From: Halovivax sp. | Lineage (GTDB): Archaea > Halobacteriota > Halobacteria > Halobacteriales > Natrialbaceae | Direction of reading: 5' to 3' | DNA length: 35,190 nt | Assembly (NCBI GenBank): GCA_007119345.1 | Contig: SKPV01000120.1 | Span: 1 to 35,190, forward strand | Shown: piece after piece, positions 29,869-35,190 of the stretch | Position numbering within the stretch: position 1 is the stretch's first letter | Layout: the number at the start of each line of letters is the position of its first letter | Position numbers and translations under genes: made by a program | The notes under the pieces: generated by a model | Told to the model about the DNA's origin: nothing | Database searches by the model: none | Seen by the model: only the letters and a program-made list of their open reading frames with translations

Positions 29869-30888
29869 GTGAACCGCGCTACGGGCACGCTCCTCGCGCT
29901 CGTTGCCGTCTTCGGCCTCCTCTCGCTGCTACTCGTCCTCCCGTTCCTCCAGTTCGTGTTGTTCGGAATCCTGATCGCGTACGTGCTGCATCCGCTTCAG
30001 GGCCCGCTCGAGCGACGAACCTCGCCCACCATCGCGGCCGGATCGCTCGTCGCCCTGGCGGTGGCGCTGTTCGTCCTCCCGGTCGTCGTCATGGCGGGCG
30101 TGATCGCAGACGATGCGGCTCGCATCCTCGGCGAGATCGACCCCGAAACCCTGCAGATCGCCGAGATCGAGGAGTTCATCGAGGAAGAGGTCGGCGTGGA
30201 CGTCGACCTGGCGGAGTCGGCCGCCGACGCTGGCCAGCAGATCGGCACGATCCTCCTCGAGCGGACGACCGAGTTCTTTGCCGTGTTCACGCACGTGCTC
30301 GTCGGTTTCGGGCTGGCGCTCTTCCTGATCTACTACCTCCTCAAGGACGGCGACGACATGGTCGGCTGGCTGCGCGAGCGGACGCCGCTGCCCGACGACG
30401 TTCAGGACGATCTCTTCGGGGAGATGGACGACGTGATGCGCGCCGTCCTGATCGGACACGTCCTGATCGCGTTCATCGAGGGGCTGATCGCCGGGCTCGG
30501 GCTGTTCGCGACGGGGATACCCAACGCGGCGTTCTGGACGGTCGTCATGATGATCCTCGCACTCGTCCCCCTGGTCGGCGCCTTCCTCGTGTGGGGCCCC
30601 GCCGTCGCCTACCTCTTCCTGACCGGCGAACCGATCCTCGCCGTCGGCCTGTTCGTCTACAGCGCCATCGTCGTCGGCGTCTCCGACGACTATCTCCGGC
30701 CGATCGTCGTCGATCGGTACGCCGAGATCAGTCCCGCGATCATCATCATCGGCGTCCTGGGGGGCATCTACGCGTTCGGCATCATGGGACTATTCTTCGG
30801 CCCGGTCGTGGTCGGCGCGCTGCTCGCGACCGTCAACGTGCTCGACGAGAACTGGGAGCGACTCGAGGAGGCGGGCGCCGACGGATGA
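29869..30888 (+). CDS. AI-2E family (PerM) membrane transporter
   Basis: A 339-residue protein with about eight membrane segments. The layout is that of the AI-2E transporter/PerM family: two N-terminal segments, a hydrophilic amphipathic domain (about 90-140), then a membrane bundle with FLIYYLLKDGDDM and the C-terminal DDYLRPIVVDRYAEISPAI and GIMGLFFGPVVVG signatures. Members export or take up varied substrates, including autoinducer-2 in some bacteria and Na+/H+ exchange in others; the archaeal substrate is not known. I prefer the GTG at 29869 (TATA box 24-30 bases upstream); an ATG at 29803 would add 22 arginine-rich residues. Confidence 0.87.
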   Translation: MNRATGTLLALVAVFGLLSLLLVLPFLQFVLFGILIAYVLHPLQGPLERRTSPTIAAGSLVALAVALFVLPVVVMAGVIADDAARILGEIDPETLQIAEIEEFIEEEVGVDVDLAESAADAGQQIGTILLERTTEFFAVFTHVLVGFGLALFLIYYLLKDGDDMVGWLRERTPLPDDVQDDLFGEMDDVMRAVLIGHVLIAFIEGLIAGLGLFATGIPNAAFWTVVMMILALVPLVGAFLVWGPAVAYLFLTGEPILAVGLFVYSAIVVGVSDDYLRPIVVDRYAEISPAIIIIGVLGGIYAFGIMGLFFGPVVVGALLATVNVLDENWERLEEAGADG

Positions 30889-31004
30889 CCGGCGTCGACG
30901 GTCGCCGCGAACCGCCGGGTGGGAGAGGGTGACGCTCGCACCCGAACGCCGTCGACGAACGATTCGTCGCGCTTTTGCCCCGCGAGCCCCCAGATCGGAT
31001 AGCG

Positions 31005-32258
31005 ATGGCCCGCTACCACATCGAGACGTACGGGTGTACGTCGAACCGCGGGGAGAGCCGCCAGATCGAGCGGCGCCTCCGCGACGCGGGTCACCACCGG
31101 GTCGACGGCCCCGACGAGGCCGACGTCGCGATCCTCAACACCTGCACCGTCGTCGAGAAGACCGAGCGGAACATGCTTCGGCGGGCCGAAGAGCTCTCCG
31201 AGGAGACCGCCGACCTCGTCGTCACCGGCTGCATGGCCCTCGCGCAGGGCGAAGCGTTCGCCAACGCCGGGGTCGACGCGCGGGTCGTCCACTGGGACGA
31301 GGTGCCGGAGGCGATCACGAACGGCGAGTGTCCGACGACGACGCCCGACGCGAAGCCCGTACTCGACGGCGTCGTGGGCATCCTGCCGATCGCCCGCGGG
31401 TGCATGTCCGACTGCTCGTACTGCATCACCAAGTTCGCGACCGGCAAGATCGACTCGCCGCCCGTCGAGGAGAACGTCGAGAAGGCCCGCGCGCTGGTCC
31501 ACGCCGGCGCGAAGGAACTGCGGATCACCGGCCAGGACACCGGCGTCTACGGCTGGGACAGGGGCGAACGAAAGCTTCACGAGCTGCTCGGACGGATCTG
31601 CGAGATCGAGGGCGACTTCCGGGTCCGCGTGGGGATGGCCAACCCGAAGGGCGTCCACGGCATCCGAGACGAGCTCGCGGAGGTCTTCGCTACCAACGAG
31701 AAGCTCTACGACTTCCTGCACGCACCCGTCCAGTCCGGCTCGAACGACGTCCTCGGCGACATGCGCCGCCAGCACCGGGTCGAAGAGTTCCTCGAGGGCG
31801 TCGAGACGTTCGATGACCGACTCGACTACTGGACGCTCTCGACCGACTTCATCGTCGGCTTCCCGACCGAGACCGAGGCCGACCACCGGCAGTCGCTCGC
31901 GCTCATGCGCGAGACCCGCCCGGAGAAGATCAACGTCACCCGATTCTCGAAGCGCCCCGGGACCGACGCCGCCGACATGAAGGGGCTCGGCGGCACCGTC
32001 AAGAAGGAGCGTTCGAGGGAGATGAGCGAGCTCAAACGCGAACTCGTCGGGGAGACCTACGCCGAGATGGTGGGCGAGACCCGCGAGGACGTTCTGGTAA
32101 TCGAGGAGGGGACCGGCGACTCCGTCAAGTGCCGGGACTCGGCCTACCGGCAGCTGATCGTCCGGAACTCGAGCGAGTACGACCTCGAACCCGGCGAGTT
32201 CGTGGATCTCGAAATCACGGCTCACGAGACCATGTACGCGTTCGCGGAGCCGATCTGA
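31005..32258 (+). CDS. mtaB: tRNA (t6A37) methylthiotransferase, archaeal MtaB/CDKAL1 type
   Basis: A 417-residue radical SAM enzyme that adds a methylthio group to t6A at position 37 of tRNA. The N-terminal UPF0004 domain binds one 4Fe-4S cluster with Cys11 (ETYGCTSNRGE), Cys47 (LNTCTV) and Cys76 (VTGCMA). The radical SAM motif is Cys133-x3-Cys137-x2-Cys140 (CMSDCSYC). DTGVYGWD, HAPVQSGS and STDFIVGFPTET are conserved family segments, and the last about 65 residues form a TRAM RNA-binding domain. The ETYGCTSN start places it in the archaeal/eukaryotic e-MtaB group. Start chosen at the ATG next to the conserved N-terminus. Confidence 0.94.
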   Translation: MARYHIETYGCTSNRGESRQIERRLRDAGHHRVDGPDEADVAILNTCTVVEKTERNMLRRAEELSEETADLVVTGCMALAQGEAFANAGVDARVVHWDEVPEAITNGECPTTTPDAKPVLDGVVGILPIARGCMSDCSYCITKFATGKIDSPPVEENVEKARALVHAGAKELRITGQDTGVYGWDRGERKLHELLGRICEIEGDFRVRVGMANPKGVHGIRDELAEVFATNEKLYDFLHAPVQSGSNDVLGDMRRQHRVEEFLEGVETFDDRLDYWTLSTDFIVGFPTETEADHRQSLALMRETRPEKINVTRFSKRPGTDAADMKGLGGTVKKERSREMSELKRELVGETYAEMVGETREDVLVIEEGTGDSVKCRDSAYRQLIVRNSSEYDLEPGEFVDLEITAHETMYAFAEPI

Positions 32259-32358
32259 GGAACCCCTCGGTGGACCGTCTCGAGCCGCTCGGGGCGCCAA
32301 TTCGACCAGCGCCGGCGACGGCGGTCGATGCGCCGTCGATCGTGCGATGGGCCCGTCA

Positions 32359-32901
32359 TCACCAGTCGAACTCGACGGCCCGGTCCTCGGCCTCGACCGA
32401 CGCGTCTTCCTGCGCGGCGAACGCGTCGTGAAGCTGGTCGTACGTCGCCTCGATCGCCTCGACGATGACTTTCGTGTCGCCGACCACGGGCATGAAGTTC
32501 GTGTCGCCGGCCCAGCGGGGCACCACGTGAGTGTGGACGTGGTCGTCGATCGATCCGCCGGCGGCGTCACCGAGGTTCAAGCCGACGTTGAAACCGTCCA
32601 CGTCGAGGGCCTCCTCGACCGCGGCCAGCGTCCGCTGTTTCAGGCGGGCGTGGTCGAGCACCACCTCGTCGTCCAGCGCACCGTAGTCACCGGTGTGAAC
32701 GCGCGGAATCACCATCACGTGGCCGGGATTGTACGGATAGTTGTTCAGCATGACGAAGCTTCGATCGCTCCTGGCGACGATACGGTTTTCGCGATCCGCG
32801 GCCCGTTCGGGGAGTTCACAGAAGACGCACTCGTCGATCGTCGGGTTCTTCAAGTCCCGCTTGATCCACTCGATCCGCCACGGCGCGAACAGTCGGTCCA
32901 T
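32359..32901 (-). CDS. HIT family nucleotide hydrolase/phosphorylase
   Basis: A 180-residue histidine-triad protein. The triad is in DDHVHTHVVPRW; the N-terminal half has the family's zinc knuckle start CVFCELPE, the VMLNNYPYNPGHVMVIPRVH segment, and FNVGLNLGDAAGGSI. The opening APWRIEWIKRD is characteristic of the ApaH-like/HIT phosphorylase group. It hydrolyses or phosphorolyses nucleotide (e.g. AMP-linked) substrates in the cytoplasm; exact substrate unknown. The ATG at 32899-32901 is supported by CCTTTAGG (minus strand, 32925-32934) 24-33 bases upstream. Convergent with mtaB. Confidence 0.92.
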   Translation of the reverse strand: MDRLFAPWRIEWIKRDLKNPTIDECVFCELPERAADRENRIVARSDRSFVMLNNYPYNPGHVMVIPRVHTGDYGALDDEVVLDHARLKQRTLAAVEEALDVDGFNVGLNLGDAAGGSIDDHVHTHVVPRWAGDTNFMPVVGDTKVIVEAIEATYDQLHDAFAAQEDASVEAEDRAVEFDW

Positions 32902-32924
32902 GTCCACGCTGAACGGGCCCAGCT

Positions 32925-32934
32925 CCCTAAAGGG
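32925..32934 (-). promoter_or_regulatory. TATA-like box of the HIT gene
   Basis: CCCTTTAGGG (a short palindrome) lies 24-33 bases before the ATG at 32901. Supports this start over a more upstream in-frame start at 33030. Confidence 0.5.
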
Positions 32935-33020
32935 TCGGTACCCGCCGGCGACCGGAGCATTCGAGAGCGCCTCGCGAGCGGACGGCACCTCGAACGAGCC
33001 CGATCGGCGGCTAAAAGCGA

Positions 33021-33059
33021 GTAATACCAAATTACACTCCTGTCACGAAGTGGTAATAC
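33021..33059. repeat. Palindrome GTAAT-ACCAA-ATTAC and repeated GTAATAC
   Basis: A perfect inverted repeat spans 33021-33035, and GTAATAC recurs at 33053-33059. It lies in the 309-bp space between the HIT gene and the zinc-ribbon gene, which otherwise shows only the two promoters. Possible operator, no assigned protein. Confidence 0.3.
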
Positions 33060-33178
33060 TAGGCTAACGACGCCACGAGAGCGATCAGTGAACGCTCTCG
33101 AACGTTCTCCAGCCGTAACTCCACCACCCCGACGCCGTCTAGCGGTTTTACGACGCAGTCCTCGAAGTGAAGCGTGGA

Positions 33179-33185
33179 TTTATAT
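33179..33185 (+). promoter_or_regulatory. TATA box of the zinc-ribbon gene
   Basis: TTTATAT at 33179-33185, 26-32 bases before the ATG at 33211; a clear leaderless promoter. Confidence 0.65.
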
Positions 33186-33210
33186 CGGACCTAGGGCAAG
33201 TAATCCGACG

Positions 33211-33411
33211 ATGGCAACGACAGACAACTCATTTAACGGATTGACCGAATACTGCGACGAGTGTGAACTCGACACGCTCCACGAAGTCTCCGTCCAGATC
33301 AGAACGGAGAGCCTGAAGAAAGAAAACGCTCAGTTCTCGCGGGAACCCTATCGCGTTACGGAGTGCCAGCGCTGTGGCCGACGCAACAGTCAGCGGATGA
33401 ACAACGCCTGA
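33211..33411 (+). CDS. Small zinc beta-ribbon protein (DUF7835-like)
   Basis: A 66-residue protein with two CxxC knuckles, CDEC (residues 15-18) and CQRC (about 52-55), forming a zinc ribbon. The segment VSVQIRTESLKKENAQFSRE and the end SQRMNNA are highly typical of a small haloarchaeal family annotated as putative zinc beta-ribbon. The function is unknown; RNA or ribosome association is a reasonable guess for such ribbons. It has its own strong TATA box. Confidence 0.85.
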   Translation: MATTDNSFNGLTEYCDECELDTLHEVSVQIRTESLKKENAQFSREPYRVTECQRCGRRNSQRMNNA

Positions 33412-33471
33412 CTCTCGGAATCGATCGATGCGGTGGTGCCAATCCCCGGATAGTACTCGCGTTCGTTCTTC

Positions 33472-33696
33472 TCACCTCACTACGACGCGGTCCCCCAGAA
33501 GGTGAATTTCGGTCTCCCCGGACCCGTACACGCACCACGTCCCGGTCGTTCCGGCGGCGAGCTCCCGTCGAAAACACGCGAGTAGACGAAACCGATCGAC
33601 GGGAGAATCGACCTGGGGAGGACGAGTTCGGTCTGGCCGGTGGCCACACACTAACGGCACGTCGAAGCGACCTTCGCTCGTCGCGTCCACCCTCAC
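33472..33696 (-). CDS. Small hypothetical protein downstream of map
   Basis: A 74-residue predicted protein, not recognised. The composition looks real after the first about ten residues (DVPLVCGHRP, FRLLACFRRELAAG, GTWCVYGSGETEIHLL), with three cysteines. Its GTG start (33694-33696) and first codons lie inside the second copy of the duplicated map gene end, so the start may have been created or altered by that duplication; the gene could equally be a truncated remnant. Same strand as map, 34 bp after its stop. Confidence 0.45.
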   Translation of the reverse strand: MRVDATSEGRFDVPLVCGHRPDRTRPPQVDSPVDRFRLLACFRRELAAGTTGTWCVYGSGETEIHLLGDRVVVR

Positions 33697-33743
33697 TCGG
33701 TCGTCGCGTTCGTAGTCGTCGCGTCCACCCTCACTCGGTCGTC
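33679..33743 (-). repeat. 38-bp-spaced tandem copy of the map gene end
   Basis: A 27-bp sequence occurs identically at 33679-33705 and 33717-33743, offset by 38 bp. The second copy (higher coordinates) is the true end of map, containing its ACGACCGAGTGA codons and stop; the first lies downstream of the gene and again contains ACCGAGTGA. Confidence 0.85.
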
Positions 33744-34627
33744 ACTTCGCAGCCGCCTTCGGTGACGATGAGCGTGTGTTCTTTCTGGCTGACCAGGCAC
33801 CCTTCGTCTTCTTTCAGCACCGGGTATCCGTGGACGATGTCGTTTCGCTTCAACCGACGAAGCGCCATCTCCGCTCGGTCGGTCTCGAGCCAGCGCGTGG
33901 CGAACGGGAGCGTTCGGAACTCGTCGGTGATCTGTTTCAGCGCCGCTCGGGCCTGTCGGTTCCGTACGGTACCCTCCCGCTCGAGCGAGAAGATCTCCTC
34001 GGTCCCGCCCTCGGTCACCTTGCCGCCGCCGTCGGTCGCGAACGGCTCGATCGCGACGACGTCGCCGACCTCCAACGTGGCTCCCTGGGAGACGGCGCGG
34101 TTCGGGATGTTCGGACTCGTGTGTTGCTCCCAGTGGCCGAGCCCGTGGCCGGTGAGGTTGACGACCGGATTGAATCCGTGCCCGTCGATGACCTCCTCGA
34201 TGACCGCGCCGATGTCGCCCGTGTCGACGCCCGGCTCGACCACCTCGATGGCCGCCTCGAGCGCTTCCGCCGGCGCCTCGGCCAGCTCCGGGTTCCCCGA
34301 GAGGTCGACCGTGATCGCGGTGTCGGCGAGCCAGCCGTCGATGTGGACGCCGATATCGAGGTTGATCATCTCCTCGCCGAACGTGGCGTCGTCGTCGATG
34401 GCCGGCGTCGCGTGGGCCGCCTCCTCGTCGATCGAGATGTTGACCGGGAACGCGGGCGTCCCACCGAGTTCGCGGATGCGGTCCTCGGCGTACTCGGCGA
34501 TCTCGAGGTGGCTCACCCCGACGTCCACCCGCTCGGCGGTCTCCTCGCGGACTTGCGAGAGGATCCGTCCCGCCTCGCGGTGTTTCTCGTACTGCTCCGA
34601 CTCGAGATCGACCTCGGATTCGGCCAT
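33731..34627 (-). CDS. map: Methionine aminopeptidase, type II
   Basis: A 298-residue enzyme that removes the initiator methionine from new proteins. Metal-site residues of the pita-bread fold are visible in NLDIGVHIDGWLADTAI (two Asp), GHGLGHWEQH (His), VVAIEPFAT (Glu) and KEHTLIVTEGG (Glu). The insertion between them (LEREGTVRNRQARAALKQI) is the extra helical subdomain of type II enzymes. Length matches archaeal MetAP2. ATG at 34625-34627 is supported by CTCTTTTTGT (minus strand, 34648-34657) 21-30 bases upstream; the longer in-frame extension is arginine- and proline-rich. Confidence 0.94.
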   Translation of the reverse strand: MAESEVDLESEQYEKHREAGRILSQVREETAERVDVGVSHLEIAEYAEDRIRELGGTPAFPVNISIDEEAAHATPAIDDDATFGEEMINLDIGVHIDGWLADTAITVDLSGNPELAEAPAEALEAAIEVVEPGVDTGDIGAVIEEVIDGHGFNPVVNLTGHGLGHWEQHTSPNIPNRAVSQGATLEVGDVVAIEPFATDGGGKVTEGGTEEIFSLEREGTVRNRQARAALKQITDEFRTLPFATRWLETDRAEMALRRLKRNDIVHGYPVLKEDEGCLVSQKEHTLIVTEGGCEVTTE

Positions 34628-34647
34628 GGACGGCGTTGGAGGGGTCG

Positions 34648-34657
34648 ACAAAAAGAG
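34648..34657 (-). promoter_or_regulatory. TATA-like box of map
   Basis: CTCTTTTTGT read on the minus strand, 21-30 bases before the map ATG. Confidence 0.5.
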
Positions 34658-34816
34658 ATTGCGCCTCGAATCGGCCGCCTCGACCGCGAGCCCCGCCGCC
34701 AATCCGAACGGATCGGGGTCCCGCGGCCGGTCGACTGCGGACGGACGAGTCGGGGCGGCTGGGTCCACCGGAACCGTGCCGGCCGATGGCAAACCGATGA
34801 AGAGGACCCGCCGAGA

Positions 34817-34954
34817 TCACCGACCGCCGCGTTCGCGCGACGGTCGCGGTTCGACGTACTCGCAATCGGGACACGCCGCCACCCCCTGGACGTTCGAGAG
34901 CGACGCGCGACAGTGCGGACAGCGGACGGCGGCGTACTTGGGCGGTTCCAGCAT
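34817..34954 (-). CDS. Very small zinc-ribbon protein
   Basis: A 45-residue protein with two CPxC knuckles (CPHC at residues 12-15 and CPDC at about 28-31), enough for one zinc ribbon, and a basic tail. Such mini zinc-finger proteins are abundant in haloarchaea; role unknown. A strong TATA box (TTTTATTA, minus strand, 34979-34986) lies 25-32 bases before the ATG at 34952-34954, supporting expression and this start. Confidence 0.75.
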   Translation of the reverse strand: MLEPPKYAAVRCPHCRASLSNVQGVAACPDCEYVEPRPSRERGGR

Positions 34955-34978
34955 GGGCGATACCAATACAGTCGACGA

Positions 34979-34986
34979 TAATAAAA
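34979..34986 (-). promoter_or_regulatory. TATA box of the mini zinc-ribbon gene
   Basis: TTTTATTA (minus strand), 25-32 bases upstream of the ATG; among the best TATA boxes in the window. Confidence 0.65.
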
Positions 34987-35110
34987 CTCTGCTTCGACGA
35001 TCGACGAAACATATCGACGGAACGGCGGGGCGAACCTCCGTGTCGAACCGACGGGATTCTGGCGTCAAATTGTCCGTTCGACGACGCCCGACCGTCGTCC
35101 GAACAACTCC

Positions 35111-35190
35111 GAGTACCGACGACCCGCGAGTACCCCGGCAGTACCGAGTACCGACTACCCGCGAGTACCCCGGCAGTACCGAGTACCGAC
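35111..35190. repeat. 35-bp tandem repeat running off the window end
   Basis: GAGTACCGAC starts at 35111, 35146 and 35181, and the whole 35-bp unit repeats with one difference. Because the complete unit, not just a part, is conserved, it is a tandem repeat and not a CRISPR repeat-spacer array. GAGTACC also recurs inside each unit. Confidence 0.9.

Noticed and set aside
31005..32258. MtaB as bacterial-type MiaB or RimO
   Set aside because: The ETYGCTSN opening and gene length fit the archaeal/eukaryotic CDKAL1-like group better; no second substrate domain is present.
35111..35190. Possible CRISPR array at the window end
   Set aside because: The entire 35-bp unit repeats with no unique spacer, so it is a simple tandem repeat.

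Overview
The window is a piece of a halophilic archaeal (class Halobacteria) chromosome. The signs are a very GC-rich sequence, strongly acidic predicted proteins, Tat-type (twin-arginine) lipoprotein signals, archaeal TATA boxes about 25-30 bases before start codons (leaderless transcripts), and lineage-typical families: a bacterio-opsin-activator-like HTH-10 regulator, a DUF7344-like winged helix protein, a fused AhbA-AhbB siroheme decarboxylase, small zinc-ribbon proteins, an archaeal type II methionine aminopeptidase and an archaeal-type MtaB. I see no rRNA, tRNA, CRISPR array or intact insertion sequence. Genus cannot be fixed from the sequence alone.

Layout. 1-3.2 kb: an anthranilate-phosphoribosyltransferase-like protein, a GNAT acetyltransferase and the siroheme decarboxylase of the alternative haem pathway. 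3.2-8.8 kb: a sulfatase divergent from an enolase-superfamily sugar-acid dehydratase, an aldehyde dehydrogenase and a zinc alcohol dehydrogenase, which together look like an oxidative (dehydratase-type) sugar or sugar-acid pathway. 8.8-13.4 kb: a lipoprotein, an SCP2-like protein, an HTH-10 regulator, cobyrinate a,c-diamide synthase (CbiA) and a winged-helix protein. 13.4-14.4 kb is gene-poor and holds a frameshifted TPR-like pseudogene. 14.4-18.5 kb: a small ORF plus a PQQ-type beta-propeller behind a double palindrome, two tandem paralogous methyltransferases separated by a 28-bp repeat, and a Nudix-like protein without a Nudix box. 18.7-22.4 kb: a DUF3179 protein and a complete tungstate-type ABC transporter (tupABC). 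22.4-25.6 kb: an intact and a damaged universal stress protein beside a CPA2 cation/proton antiporter with a Usp-like tail. 25.8-29.7 kb: an HNH-type zinc protein, a small conserved protein and a visibly more AT-rich island with a DUF368 membrane protein and a Tat-exported precursor carrying a ten-cysteine tail. 29.0-34.9 kb: DUF547, an AI-2E/PerM family permease, MtaB tRNA methylthiotransferase, HIT hydrolase, zinc-ribbon proteins and methionine aminopeptidase. The window ends inside a 35-bp tandem repeat.

The most interesting items are (i) the ten-cysteine Tat precursor next to DUF368, a candidate halocin-like secreted peptide locus; (ii) three places where the very end of a gene, including the stop codon, has been copied just downstream (25.6, 25.75 and 33.7 kb); (iii) signs of ongoing gene decay (TPR pseudogene, internally deleted Usp, gene remnant near 11.1 kb); and (iv) several unassigned palindromic operators.
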